In this document: positions 16,101 to 24,848 of the stretch, one piece after another
Numbering within the stretch: position 1 is the stretch's first letter
Layout: every line of letters begins with the position of its first letter
Assembly (NCBI RefSeq): GCF_031085175.1
Contig: NZ_JAVHUY010000056.1
Coordinates: 1-64,000, forward strand
Length of the DNA: 64,000 nucleotides
From: Phytohabitans maris
GTDB taxonomy: Bacteria; Actinomycetota; Actinomycetes; Mycobacteriales; Micromonosporaceae
Direction of reading: 5' to 3'
Position numbers and translations under genes: made by a program
The notes under the pieces: generated by a model
The model's input: only the letters and a program-made list of their open reading frames with translations
What the model was told of the DNA's origin: nothing
Databases searched by the model: none

Positions 16101-16830
16101 CAAGCGGATCACGTTCGCCGACACGCAGTCCCGCCCGGTCCCGGTCATCACCAGCCCGGAGTGGTCGGGCAGCGAGACCGGCGGCCGCCGCTACTCCCCG
16201 TTCACCATCAACACCGAACGGCTCAAGCCCTGGCACACGCTGACCGGCCGGCAGCACTTCTTCCTCGACCACGACTGGATCCACGAGGCCGGCGAGGCGC
16301 TGCCGGTCTTCCGCCCGCCGCTGGACATGCACGCGCTCTTCGGCGAGCCGAGGCTGGGCGCCACCGGCGAGCTGGAGATCACCCTGCGATACCTGACGCC
16401 GCACTCGAAGTGGTCCATCCACTCCGAGTACCAGGACAACCTGATCATGCTGACGCTGTCGCGGGGCGGGCCGACGATCTGGATCAGCGAGGCGGACGCC
16501 GCCCGCATCAGGGTGCGCGACAACGAGTGGGTCGAGGCGGTCAACCGCAACGGCGTGGTCGTGGCGCGCGCGGTGGTGTCGCACAAGATGCCCGAGGGGA
16601 CCGTCTACATGTACCACGCCCAGGAGCGGGTGGTCGACGTGCCGAAGGCGGAGGCGTCCGGCCGGCGCGGCGGCATCCACAACTCGCTCACCCGGCTGCT
16701 GGTCAAGCCCACCCACCTCGTCGGCGGGTACGCGCAGCTGTCGTTCGCGTTCAACTACCTGGGGCCGACCGGCAACCAGCGCGACGAGGTCACCGTGATC
16801 CGCCGGCGGAGCCAGGAGGTGGAGTACTGA
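13177..16830 (+). pseudogene. narG: Respiratory nitrate reductase alpha subunit, interrupted by TGA
   Basis: Full-length NarG (1217 codons) in one frame apart from a TGA at 13969-13971, codon 265. The sequence around it reads WDAAYLML-stop-GSNVPVTRTPDAH; in NarG this position is tryptophan (xWGSN), so TGG to TGA is the simplest change. The [4Fe-4S] ligands His62, Cys66, Cys70 and Cys105, and the molybdenum ligand Asp231 (YDWYADLP), are upstream of the stop. Most of the molybdopterin-binding part is downstream. The start has GGGGAGG five bases before the ATG. A GTG at 13981 could restart translation but has only a weak ribosome site. NarG is the catalytic subunit that reduces nitrate with quinol electrons through NarH and NarI. 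Confidence 0.9.
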
Positions 16831-18476
16831 TGCGCGTCATGGCCCAGATGGCGATGGTGATGAACCTCGACAAGTGCATCGGCTGCCACACCTGCTCGGT
16901 CACCTGCAAGCAGGCGTGGACCAACCGCTCCGGCGTCGAGTACGTCTGGTTCAACAACGTGGAGACCCGCCCCGGGCAGGGATACCCGCGGACCTACCAG
17001 GACCAGAAGCGGTGGCAGGGCGGCTGGGTGCGCACCAGGCGGGGCCGGCTCAAGCCCCGCTCCGGCGGCCGGGTCAAGCGGCTGCTCTCCATCTTCGCCA
17101 ACCCGAAGCTGCCGTCCATCCAGGACTACTACGAGCCCTGGACCTACGAGTACGAGCACCTGCTGACCGCGCCGGCCGGCGACCAGACCCCGGTCGCCCG
17201 CCCCACGTCGCTGATCACCGGCAAGCAGACCCGGATCACCTGGTCGGCCAACTGGGACGACTCCCTGGCCGGCGGCAACGAGACGGCCGGCGGCGACCCC
17301 ATCCTGGCCCGGGTCTCCGAGCAGGTGCGGCAGGAGTACGCCAAGGCGTTCATGTTCTTCCTGCCCCGCATCTGCGAGCACTGCCTCAACCCGTCCTGCG
17401 CGGCGTCCTGCCCCTCCGGCGCGATCTACAAGCGCACCGAGGACGGGATCGTCCTGGTCGACCAGGACGACTGCCGGGGCTGGCGGATGTGCGTGACCGG
17501 CTGCCCGTACAAGAAGATCTACTTCAACCACCGCACCGGCAAGGCCGAGAAGTGCACCTTCTGCTTTCCCCGGGTGGAGATCGGCATCCCGACCGTCTGC
17601 TCCGAGACCTGCGTCGGCCGGCTGCGGTACATCGGCCTGATGCTCTACGACGCGGACGCCGTGGCCCGGGCCGCCGCCGTGGCGGACGAGACCGACCTGT
17701 ACGCCGCGCAGCGCTCGGTCTTCCTCGACCCGCACGACCCGCGGGTGGCCGAGGCGGCGCGGCGCTCCGGCATCCCCGAGGACTGGATCGACGCCGCCCG
17801 CCGCTCGCCGGTCTGGGACCTGATCATGCGGTACGAGGTCGCCCTGCCGCTGCACCCCGAGTACCGCACGATGCCGATGGTCTGGTACATCCCGCCGCTC
17901 TCCCCGGTCGTGGACGTGCTGCGCGACACCGGCCACGACGCGGAGGACGCCGGCAACCTCTTCGGCGCCGTCGACGCGCTGCGCATCCCGGTGGAGTACC
18001 TGGCCGAGCTCTTCACCGCGGGCGACACCGCGCCGGTGACCGCGGTGCTGCGCCGGCTCGCGGCGATGCGCGCGTACCAGCGGCGGGTCAACCTCGGCGA
18101 GCCGCCGGACGAGTCGATCGCCACCGGCGTGGGGATGACCGGGCAGCGGATCCAGGACATGTACCGGCTCCTCGCGATCGCCAAGTACGACGAGCGGTAC
18201 GTGATCCCCGCCGCGCACGCCGAGGCCGCCGCCGGGCTGGAGGAGCTCGCCACCGGGTGCAGCCTCGACTACGAGGGCGGGCCGGGCATGGGCGGCACCG
18301 GGCCGTTCGGCGAGTCGTCCGGCCGGTACGAGCCGGTCGCGGTGGAGAACTTCCACGCGCTGCGCTCCCGGCAGACCGCGGACTCGCCGGCCCGGGTCAA
18401 CCTGCTCAACTGGGACGGCAAGGGCCGGCCGGAAGGGCTGTTTCCGCCGCGGCGCGACGAGGAGGAGCGGCCGTGA
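16830..18476 (+). CDS. narH: Nitrate reductase beta subunit, Fe-S protein
   Basis: 548 residues. It carries electrons from the NarI hemes to NarG through four iron-sulfur clusters. Cysteine sets are visible: C16-x2-C-x2-C-x3-C (CIGCHTC), CEHCLNPSCAASC, then CRGWRMCVTGC and KCTFCF...CSETC. The tryptophan in CRGWRMC replaces a cysteine and gives the [3Fe-4S] cluster typical of NarH. The ATG shares its A with the narG stop (TGATG). No damage is seen. The protein is full length, so it looks functional although narG is interrupted. Confidence 0.95.
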   Translation: MRVMAQMAMVMNLDKCIGCHTCSVTCKQAWTNRSGVEYVWFNNVETRPGQGYPRTYQDQKRWQGGWVRTRRGRLKPRSGGRVKRLLSIFANPKLPSIQDYYEPWTYEYEHLLTAPAGDQTPVARPTSLITGKQTRITWSANWDDSLAGGNETAGGDPILARVSEQVRQEYAKAFMFFLPRICEHCLNPSCAASCPSGAIYKRTEDGIVLVDQDDCRGWRMCVTGCPYKKIYFNHRTGKAEKCTFCFPRVEIGIPTVCSETCVGRLRYIGLMLYDADAVARAAAVADETDLYAAQRSVFLDPHDPRVAEAARRSGIPEDWIDAARRSPVWDLIMRYEVALPLHPEYRTMPMVWYIPPLSPVVDVLRDTGHDAEDAGNLFGAVDALRIPVEYLAELFTAGDTAPVTAVLRRLAAMRAYQRRVNLGEPPDESIATGVGMTGQRIQDMYRLLAIAKYDERYVIPAAHAEAAAGLEELATGCSLDYEGGPGMGGTGPFGESSGRYEPVAVENFHALRSRQTADSPARVNLLNWDGKGRPEGLFPPRRDEEERP

Positions 18477-19075
18477 ACGAGCGGGCCGTGGCCGCGAAGG
18501 CGGCCTCGCTGCTGCTGCGCTACCCGGACCCGGAGGTGCTCGCGGCGCTGCCGGCGGTGGTGGCCGCCCTCGACGAGCTGCCCGGGCGGCTCGCCACCCC
18601 CCTCGCCGCGGTCGCCGCCCACCGCGCCGCCGCCGACCCGATCCGGCTCGCCGCCGAGTACGTGGAGACGTTCGACTTCCGCCGCCGGTGCGCGCTGCAC
18701 CTGACGTACTACACCCACGGCGACACCCGCGCCCGCGGGCCGGCCCTCGCCGGCTTCGCCGCGGCGTACCGCGCCGCCGGGCTGGCCGTGACCGGTGGCG
18801 AGCTGCCCGACTACCTGCCCGCCGTGCTCGACCTCGCCGCCGCGCACGGCAGCGGCTGGGACCTGCTCGGCGGGCACCGCGTCGGCCTGGACCTGCTGGT
18901 GTCGGCGCTGGAGCGGGACCGGTCCGTCTACGCCCACGCGGTGCGGGCGGTACGCCTGCTGCTCCCCCCGCCCACGCCCGCCGACCTCGCCGCCGCGGCG
19001 GGACTGGCCCGCGGCGGCCCGCCGGTCGAGCGGGTCGGCCTCCAGCCGTACACCCCCACCGGAGGGCGCCCGTGA
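18473..19075 (+). CDS. narJ: Nitrate reductase assembly chaperone
   Basis: 200 residues of the NarJ/TorD-like helical chaperone family, which helps insert the molybdenum cofactor into NarG before membrane docking. The family segment EYVETFDFRRRCALHLTYYTHGDTR is present at about 62-86. GTG start overlapping the narH stop (GTGA), and the next gene overlaps in the same way, so all four nar subunits are translationally coupled. Confidence 0.92.
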   Translation: MNERAVAAKAASLLLRYPDPEVLAALPAVVAALDELPGRLATPLAAVAAHRAAADPIRLAAEYVETFDFRRRCALHLTYYTHGDTRARGPALAGFAAAYRAAGLAVTGGELPDYLPAVLDLAAAHGSGWDLLGGHRVGLDLLVSALERDRSVYAHAVRAVRLLLPPPTPADLAAAAGLARGGPPVERVGLQPYTPTGGRP

Positions 19076-19920
19076 ACACCCTGCTCTGGGTCATCGTGCC
19101 GTACCTGTCCCTCGCGGTCTTCGCCGGCGGGCTGGTCTGGCGGCGCCGCTACGACAAGTTCGGCTGGACCACCCGCTCTTCCCAGCTGTACGAGAGCGCG
19201 GTACTGCGCTGGGGCAGCCCGCTGTTCCACTTCGGAGTGTTGATGGTCCTCGTCGGACACGTCGGCGGCCTGCTGGTGCCGAAGTCGTGGACCGAGGCGG
19301 CCGGGATCAGCGAGCACGCCTACCACCTCATGGCGGTCTTCATCGGCACGGTGGCCGGGCTCTGCACGCTGATCGGCATGGCCATCCTCATCCTGCGCCG
19401 CCGGCTGACCGGCCCGGTCTTCGCCGCCACCACCCGCAACGACAAGGCCATGTACGCGGTCCTCGCCACGGTCATCCTCCTCGGGCTCTGGGCCACGCTC
19501 CGCGCCAACGTCGCCGGCGACGGCTACGACTACCGGGAGACCGTCTCGCCCTGGTTCCGGTCGCTGTTCTACCTCCGCCCCGACCCCGAGGTCATGGCCG
19601 CGGTGCCGACCACCTTCCAGGTCCACGTGCTGGCCGCGTTCGCGCTGTTCGCGTTCTGGCCGTTCACCCGCCTCGTGCACGCGTTCAGCGCGCCGGTCGG
19701 CTACCTCACCCGCCCGTACGTGGTGTACCGCGGCGGCGGCCCCCGCGGGGGGCGGCGCGGGGGGGGGGGCGGGGGGGGGCGGGTTCCGGGGGGACCCCCC
19801 ACCCGGGGCGCGGCCCCGCAAGGCGCCCCCCCCCCCCCGCCCCGCGGCGGCCCCGCCCCCCCCCCCCGGCGCGGGGGGCCCCGCCCCGCCCCCCCCCCCG
19901 GCTGGGAGAGGCTCCGGTGA
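19072..19920 (+). CDS. narI: Nitrate reductase gamma subunit, cytochrome b
   Basis: 282 residues; five membrane helices oxidise menaquinol and pass electrons to NarH. Probable heme ligands are His53 and His63 in one helix pair and His185 and His203 in another; the 18-residue spacing of the last two equals that of E. coli NarI His187/His205. The protein looks normal to residue 220 (RPYVVYR). Residues 221-282 are translated from an almost pure G/C homopolymer patch and are G-, P- and R-rich with no family similarity. The stop overlaps the narK start. The core should fold; the tail is suspect. Confidence 0.85.
   Translation: MNTLLWVIVPYLSLAVFAGGLVWRRRYDKFGWTTRSSQLYESAVLRWGSPLFHFGVLMVLVGHVGGLLVPKSWTEAAGISEHAYHLMAVFIGTVAGLCTLIGMAILILRRRLTGPVFAATTRNDKAMYAVLATVILLGLWATLRANVAGDGYDYRETVSPWFRSLFYLRPDPEVMAAVPTTFQVHVLAAFALFAFWPFTRLVHAFSAPVGYLTRPYVVYRGGGPRGGRRGGGGGGGRVPGGPPTRGAAPQGAPPPPPRGGPAPPPRRGGPRPAPPPGWERLR
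19732..19905. repeat. Anomalous G-run/C-run patch at the narI 3' end
   Basis: About 175 bp with only a handful of A or T. The first part is dominated by G runs (up to ten) and the rest by C runs (up to about thirteen). The composition is unlike the flanking GC-rich coding sequence. Base-calling or assembly degeneration is the likeliest cause; real slippage or a G-quadruplex-forming tract is the alternative. The frame stays open across it and ends in a normal GTGA overlap with narK. Confidence 0.8.
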
Positions 19921-21119
19921 GCACCGCGAAGCCGGGGCGCGCCACGCTCAACCTGGTCCTGGCCACCGTCGGCTTCCTGGTCTGCTTCTGGGCGTGGGCG
20001 CTGGTCAGCCCGCTCGGCCCCGGGCTCAAGGACCGGCTGGGGCTGAGCTTCGCCGCCCAGTCGTTCCTCGTCGCGGTGCCGGTCGTGGTCGGCTCGCTGG
20101 GGCGCATCCCGGTCGGCGCGCTCACCGACCGGTTCGGCGCCCGGCTGATGTTTCCCGCGGTCAGCCTCGCCACCGTCGTACCGGTGCTGGTGCTCGCGTA
20201 CGTCCAGGACTCCTACGCCGCGCTCGTCGTGGCCGGCTTCTTCCTCGGCATCGGCGGGACCTCCTTCGCGGTCGGGGTGCCGCTGGTCTCCGGCTGGTAC
20301 CCGCCGGCGCGGCGCGGCTTCGCCCTCGGCGTCTTCGGCGTCGGCATGGGCGGCACCGCGATCTCCAACTTCACCACCGTGCGCCTCGGCGACGCGTACG
20401 GCGAGAAGACGCCGTTCTTCATCGTCGCCGCCGCGCTCGTGGCGTACGCGGCGGTGGCGGCGGCGCTGGTGCGGGACGCGCCCGGGCAGCGGGCCGGCGG
20501 CTCGGCGCTGCGCCGCACCGCCGCGGTGGCCCGGCTCGGCGTCACCTGGCAGCTCTGCTTCCTCTACGCGGTCGGCTTCGGCGGGTTCGTCGCGTTCAGC
20601 GTCTACCTGCCCGCGTACCTGCGCACCGCGTACGACCTGTCCACGAACGACGCGGCGCTGCGCACGGCCGGCTTCGTCGTGCTGGCCGTGGCCGCCCGGC
20701 CCGCCGGTGGCTGGCTCTCCGACCGGCTGCATCCGGTGCCGGTGCTGGTGGCCTGCTTCGGCGGCGTCGCCGGGCTCGCGGTGGTACAGGCGTTCCAGCC
20801 ACCCCTGGTACCGGTGGGCACCGCCGCGTTCCTGGGGATGGCGGCGTTCCTGGGCGCCGCGAGCGGCGCGGTCTTCGCCCTCGTCGGGAAGGTCGCCCCG
20901 GGCGACAAGGTGGGCGCGGTCACCGGTGTCGTCGGCGCCGCCGGCGGCCTCGGCGGCTTCGTCCCGCCCCTGGTCATGGGCTGGGTGTACGGGATCGAGG
21001 ACTCCTACGCGATCGGCCTGATGCTGCTGTCGGACGTGGCGCTCGCCGCCGCCGTCTACACCGCCGTCAAGATGGCCGGGCTGGCCCGACCCTGCTCCGG
21101 GACCGCCACGGCCGGTTGA
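19917..21119 (+). CDS. narK: Nitrate/nitrite transporter, MFS
   Basis: 400 residues, about twelve membrane helices of the NarK/NasA branch of the major facilitator family. The family block GIGGTSFAVGVPLVSGWYPP (about 108-127) and the glycine-rich GVGMGGTAISNF segment are seen. It imports nitrate and/or exports nitrite for the reductase encoded just upstream. GTG start with GTGA overlap to narI. In mycobacteria narK2 is DosR-controlled, consistent with the box before narG. Confidence 0.93.
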   Translation: MSTAKPGRATLNLVLATVGFLVCFWAWALVSPLGPGLKDRLGLSFAAQSFLVAVPVVVGSLGRIPVGALTDRFGARLMFPAVSLATVVPVLVLAYVQDSYAALVVAGFFLGIGGTSFAVGVPLVSGWYPPARRGFALGVFGVGMGGTAISNFTTVRLGDAYGEKTPFFIVAAALVAYAAVAAALVRDAPGQRAGGSALRRTAAVARLGVTWQLCFLYAVGFGGFVAFSVYLPAYLRTAYDLSTNDAALRTAGFVVLAVAARPAGGWLSDRLHPVPVLVACFGGVAGLAVVQAFQPPLVPVGTAAFLGMAAFLGAASGAVFALVGKVAPGDKVGAVTGVVGAAGGLGGFVPPLVMGWVYGIEDSYAIGLMLLSDVALAAAVYTAVKMAGLARPCSGTATAG

Positions 21120-21450
21120 GTCCACACAGGACCGCCGGGACCTCCGCGTGGTCGCCCCGGGTGCGGACGCTCTCCACCCGGCCGCGCCGGAACGCGTACC
21201 CGGGGCAGCCCCCGGCGATCGACCGCACCAGGCGCTCCGGGTCCGGGCGGCGCACGACCTGGTACCGGTACCGGCCCAGCGGCACCACGCCGCCGGCGCC
21301 GCCCGCGTGCACCCGGACCCGGTCGTAGGAGCGGGCCGCCGCCACGTCGAGCAGCCCGGTGCGGGCCGTCCAGTACCCCCAGCTGGCGGCCGGGTCGGCG
21401 GGCGCGGGGTCGTCCACGACCAGGACGGAGCGGTCCAGGTCCACGGTCAT
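21067..21450 (-). CDS. Hypothetical protein
   Basis: 127 residues starting MTVDLDRSVLVVDDPAP. I recognise no family. Support comes from AGGGGGG about six bases before the ATG at 21450 and from a non-repetitive sequence (GVVPLGRYRYQVVRRPDPERLVRS). The 3' end overlaps narK on the other strand by about 53 bp, and its last 25 residues look like read-through, so the original gene may have been shortened. Confidence 0.45.
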   Translation of the reverse strand: MTVDLDRSVLVVDDPAPADPAASWGYWTARTGLLDVAAARSYDRVRVHAGGAGGVVPLGRYRYQVVRRPDPERLVRSIAGGCPGYAFRRGRVESVRTRGDHAEVPAVLCGLNRPWRSRSRVGPARPS

Positions 21451-21575
21451 GCCAACCCCCCTCGCTCAGCCGCATCCTGCTGCCCGCCGCGCGGGTTCGG
21501 GCAGGGCCGCAAGCCCGACCACGACGGGCCCTGCGCATCTACGCCGCCGCAGCGCCGGGTGCTCAGCCTGCGCCG

Positions 21576-21629
21576 GTGATCGAAGCTCCCCCGAAGTCGT
21601 TCTAACGACTTGACGGGAGCTTCGATCAC
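21576..21629. terminator. Palindromic bidirectional terminator/repeat, copy 2
   Basis: Outer arms GTGATCGAAGCTCCC and GGGAGCTTCGATCAC pair perfectly; inner arms AAGTCGTT/AACGACTT pair around TCT. It lies between two minus-strand genes. A diverged copy is at 24685-24738, and half of another adjoins the insertion sequence at 1923-1947. A terminator is likely from shape, but repetition also suggests a dispersed palindromic element. Confidence 0.7.
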
Positions 21630-21646
21630 CCTGACGCTGAAGATCT

Positions 21647-22081
21647 TCAGGCGGCGAGGAGCGCGACCAGGTCGGTGCCGGTGACGATGCCCAGCGGGTA
21701 GCCGTCGGTGTCGGCGACGGCGACCGCGTCGGTGCCGGTCGCGCGCATGAAGCGGGCGACGTCCAGGATGGTGGCGAGCGGCCCGACCACGGCCGGTCGC
21801 GTCGCCAGCGTCGAGGCCACCCGGCGCACCGGGAGCGAGGCCGGGTCGCGGGCCCACTCGGCGGCGATCGCGCGGTCGGAGAGGACGCCGGCGCACCGGC
21901 CGTCGCGGTCGACGGCGACGAGGTGGCGGTGGTGCAGCCGGACCATCGCGCGGAGCGCGTCGTCGAGCGGCGCGTCCGCCGGGATCGTGTCCACCGGATC
22001 GCTCATCACGTCCGCGGCGAGCCGCGCGGTCAGCCTCCGGGTGGGACGGATGGGTGGCGGTGCGACGTAGACGGCCTTCAT
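21647..22081 (-). CDS. CBS-pair domain protein
   Basis: 144 residues with two CBS domains (about 24-78 and 85-142). The first has ADVMSDPVDTIPADAPLDDALRAM; the second ends GYPLGIVTGTDLVALLA. CBS pairs bind adenosine nucleotides and sense energy state. DosR-controlled Hrp1 (Rv2626c) of mycobacteria has this architecture and size. The start at 22081 has GGGGGTGAGCCACC upstream. Divergent from the GerW-like gene. Confidence 0.85.
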   Translation of the reverse strand: MKAVYVAPPPIRPTRRLTARLAADVMSDPVDTIPADAPLDDALRAMVRLHHRHLVAVDRDGRCAGVLSDRAIAAEWARDPASLPVRRVASTLATRPAVVGPLATILDVARFMRATGTDAVAVADTDGYPLGIVTGTDLVALLAA

Positions 22082-22174
22082 GGTGGCTCACCCCCGGGGA
22101 GGGATCGGATTGACCCACCGTGAGCGTGCGCGGGGCGGCAGGATACGGGGCAGAGCCCGAATACCCGGGTGTCC

Positions 22175-22188
22175 GGGCCGTCCGGCCC
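22175..22188. promoter_or_regulatory. Weak DosR-like box
   Basis: GGGCCGTCCGGCCC is a perfect palindrome resembling the boxes at 6958 and 12970, but GC-only at its centre. It lies 64 bp before the start at 22253 and 94 bp from the start at 22081. Chance occurrence is quite possible in this composition. Confidence 0.3.
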
Positions 22189-22252
22189 CGCCGGCCCCGG
22201 AGGCCGCGGGTCAGGATGGGAGGCGCTGGTCCAACTCCAGGAGGTGGAGAGC

Positions 22253-22618
22253 ATGACCGACACGACCACGAGAACGCTGGAGCTGCTGGAGAGGGTGCGC
22301 GGCGGCATGACCGCGGGCGCGGTGGTCGGGGAGCCGATCGTCCAGGACGGCATCACCGTCGTCCCGGTCGCCCGGGTCTCCGGCGGCGGGGGTGGCGGCG
22401 GCGGAAGCGGGCCGGGCGCGGACGGCCGGGAGGGCAACGGCACCGGCGCCGGGTTCGGGCTGTCGTCGCGCCCGGTGGGGGCGTTCGTCATCAAGGACGG
22501 CACGGTCAAGTGGCGGCCGGCGGTCGACGTCAGCCGGATCATCCTCGGCGGACAGGTCGTCGCCGTCGTCGCGCTGCTGACCATCCGCGCGATCGTCAAG
22601 GCACGGCACCGGTCCTGA
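22253..22618 (+). CDS. GerW (YtfJ) family spore protein
   Basis: 121 residues. N-terminal ERVRGGMTAGAVVGEPIVQDGITVVPVARV and the following glycine-rich turn, then GFGLSSRPVGAFVIKDG, match the GerW/YtfJ family of sporulation proteins common in Bacillus and actinomycetes. The C-terminal VVAVVALLTIRAIVKA is hydrophobic and could be membrane-associated. AGGAGG stands eight bases before the ATG at 22253. Function in actinomycetes is poorly defined. It lies 51 bp before the second Acg-type gene. Confidence 0.8.
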   Translation: MTDTTTRTLELLERVRGGMTAGAVVGEPIVQDGITVVPVARVSGGGGGGGGSGPGADGREGNGTGAGFGLSSRPVGAFVIKDGTVKWRPAVDVSRIILGGQVVAVVALLTIRAIVKARHRS

Positions 22619-22669
22619 CGTTTCCGGCGTTTCGCCGCTGCCGGCGGGCGTCGCGGGTACGTTGGCGCT

Positions 22670-23680
22670 ATGGCTGGCGGCTTCGGTGCGGCAGCGGACG
22701 AGGCCACACGGCTCAGGGCGGCCGCCATGGCGGCGGGGCGGGCCCCGTCGATCCTGAACACCCAACCCTGGCGGTGGCGGCTGCGCGGCGACGAGCTCGA
22801 CCTGTACGCGGTCCGCTCGCGGCGGGTCGACTCGATCGACCCGGAGGGGCGGCTGCTGACGGTGAGCTGCGGCGCCGCGCTGCACCACGCCCGGGTGGCG
22901 CTCGCCGCGGCGGGGCGCGAACCGGCCGTGACCAGATGTCCCGATCCCGGCGACCCGGACCTGCTCGCCCGGATGCGGGTGGCCGGGCCGCACGAGGTAC
23001 GGCCGGAGGACCGCGACGACGAGCGGAGCATCGGGCGGCGGCGCTCGGACCGGCGCCCGTTTCCGGCGACCGAGCCGGTGCCGGACGAGACGCTCGCCGC
23101 GCTGGAGGCGGCCGCCACCGGCGAGGGCGCGTGGCTGCACCGGGTCGGCCCCGAGCAGATCGCCTTCCTGGTCACCGCCGGGGAGGGCGCGGCGAGCATC
23201 CAGGGCCGGGACGAGGCGTACTCGTCGGACCTGCACGCGTGGACCCGGCGCGGGCACGCCAGCGGCGAGGGCGTACCGCCGGAGACCGTGGTGTCGCCGA
23301 CCGAGCGGCGGGTACCGCTGCGCGACTTCACGCTGGACGGCGAGTCGCTGCTGGAGCCCGGGTACGGCGACGACCGGTACGCGCAGTACCTCATCGTCGC
23401 GACCGACGGCGACCGGCCGCTCGACTGGCTGCGGGCCGGCGAGGCGGTCAGCGCCGTGTGGCTCGCCGCCACGTCCCGGGGCCTGGCCGGCTCGGCGATG
23501 AGCGACGTCGTCGAGGTGCCCGGCGCCCGCGCGCTCCTGACCGGGCTGCTGGACCGGCACGGGTACCCGCAGCTCGTGCTCCGCTTCGGCCTGGACATGC
23601 AGCAGCGCCGGCCGCCGGCGAGCCCCCGGCAGCCGCCGGCCAGCACGATCGAGATCGGGGACGGCGCCGCGCAGCCCTGA
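22670..23680 (+). CDS. Acg-family nitroreductase-like FMN protein, second copy
   Basis: 336 residues with the Acg signature SILNTQPW (about 27-34), RRRSDRRPF and the second-half AGEAVSAVWLAA/YPQLVLRFG segments. It is a paralogue of 4023-5009, with clearly diverged sequence, so not a recent duplication. A DosR-like box lies just after its end and probably serves the following stress-protein gene. FMN binding is expected from the family. Confidence 0.88.
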   Translation: MAGGFGAAADEATRLRAAAMAAGRAPSILNTQPWRWRLRGDELDLYAVRSRRVDSIDPEGRLLTVSCGAALHHARVALAAAGREPAVTRCPDPGDPDLLARMRVAGPHEVRPEDRDDERSIGRRRSDRRPFPATEPVPDETLAALEAAATGEGAWLHRVGPEQIAFLVTAGEGAASIQGRDEAYSSDLHAWTRRGHASGEGVPPETVVSPTERRVPLRDFTLDGESLLEPGYGDDRYAQYLIVATDGDRPLDWLRAGEAVSAVWLAATSRGLAGSAMSDVVEVPGARALLTGLLDRHGYPQLVLRFGLDMQQRRPPASPRQPPASTIEIGDGAAQP

Positions 23681-23689
23681 ACCGGGACC

Positions 23690-23703
23690 GGGCCGAAGGT
23701 CCC
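23690..23703. promoter_or_regulatory. DosR-like box
   Basis: GGGCCGAAGGTCCC (complement GGGACCTTCGGCCC), 87 bp upstream of the start at 23791. Confidence 0.55.
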
Positions 23704-23790
23704 CCGCACTGAGTCTGGCCGGCCCTGCCGCCGCGTCGCGGGGTGTCGGCACGGTGAAGAGCACCGACGTCGGAGAGCTTTGGAGCGACC

Positions 23791-24657
23791 ATGACCCTGC
23801 ATTCCATCGTTGTCGGCTACGACGCCTCCCCGGACGCCGAGTCCGCCCTCGAGTGGGCGCTGGACGAGGGCGCCCGCACCGGGACCGCCGTCACGCTGGT
23901 GTACGCCGTCGAGTGGCGGGCGGTCGCCGGACCCATCGGCCTGGCCCCGGCCGTCTGGCCCGACGACAGCGTGCGGGAGGCGGCGGAGAAGTTCATCGCC
24001 ACCGCCCTGGCCCGCGCCCGCGAGTCGTACCCGGGCGTGTCGGTCTCCGGCACGGTCGCGACCGGTGGCTCCGTCGCGGTACTCGTCGAGATGTCACGCC
24101 AGGCCCGCCTGGTGGTCCTCGGCCGTCGCGGGCACGGCGGCTTCGCCGGCCTGCTGGTCGGGTCGACCAGCGTCGCGGTGTCGGCGCACGCGCACTGCCC
24201 GGTCGTCGTCGTCCGGGGTGGGCAGGCACCGGTCGGCGGGCCGGTCGTCGTCGGGTTCGACGGCTCGGACTGCGCGCAGCTCGCCGTGGAGTTCGGGTTC
24301 GCCGAGGCGGCCCGGCGCGGCGTGGAGCTCCGGCTGGTCCAGGCCTGGACCCCGCCACCGCCGCGGTGGCAGCCGGTCGAGTTCGACCTCGACCAGGAGG
24401 TCGCGCGGGAGCGGGCCGGGCTGCAGGAGGTGGCCGCCGGCTGGCAGGACAAGTACCCCGAGGTGCCGGCGACCGTCCACGTCGTCGCGGGTCCGCCCGC
24501 CGAGGCGCTGATCGGGGCGAGCCAGGGCGCCCAGCTCGTGGTGGTCGGCTCCCGGGGGCGGGGTGGCTTCCGCGGCCTGCTGCTGGGCTCGGTGAGCCAG
24601 CAGCTGCTGCACCACGCGCACTCCCCCGTCGTGGTAATCCGGCAGCTTCCCGCCTAG
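23791..24657 (+). CDS. Universal stress protein, tandem two-domain
   Basis: 288 residues, two UspA domains (about 1-142 and 148-288). Both ATP loops are complete: GRRGHGGFAGLLVGST and GSRGRGGFRGLLLGS. It is clearly a close paralogue of 2813-3685 (shared EWALDEGARTGT and LLGSVSQQLLHHAHSP-type segments). The start at 23791 (MTLHSIVVGYD) has GGAG about eight bases upstream. Followed by a palindromic terminator at 24685. Confidence 0.93.
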   Translation: MTLHSIVVGYDASPDAESALEWALDEGARTGTAVTLVYAVEWRAVAGPIGLAPAVWPDDSVREAAEKFIATALARARESYPGVSVSGTVATGGSVAVLVEMSRQARLVVLGRRGHGGFAGLLVGSTSVAVSAHAHCPVVVVRGGQAPVGGPVVVGFDGSDCAQLAVEFGFAEAARRGVELRLVQAWTPPPPRWQPVEFDLDQEVARERAGLQEVAAGWQDKYPEVPATVHVVAGPPAEALIGASQGAQLVVVGSRGRGGFRGLLLGSVSQQLLHHAHSPVVVIRQLPA

Positions 24658-24684
24658 CCGGCGTCCCGCGCCGGACCCGCGCCG

Positions 24685-24738
24685 GTGATCGAAGCTCCCC
24701 TCATGTCGTTCCAACGACGTGAAGGGAGCTTTGATCAC
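24685..24738. terminator. Palindromic bidirectional terminator/repeat, copy 3
   Basis: GTGATCGAAGCTCCC pairs with GGGAGCTTTGATCAC (one G-T), with an inner TCGTT/AACGA stem. Same family as 21576-21629. Confidence 0.7.
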
Positions 24739-24776
24739 CGTGTGAGCCGTGCGGGCCCAGGGGTCCCGTCCGGTTC

Positions 24777-24790
24777 GGGACCTTCGCCCC
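24777..24790. promoter_or_regulatory. DosR-like box
   Basis: GGGACCTTCGCCCC, preceded by TTC as in the mycobacterial consensus flank. It ends 58 bp before the ATG at 24849, which supports that start over the ATG at 24792 directly next to the box. Confidence 0.55.
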
Positions 24791-24848
24791 TATGCCGCCG
24801 GCCTGCCCCGCACCAGTCTTTGACCGGACGCGTGTACCGAGGGAGACC

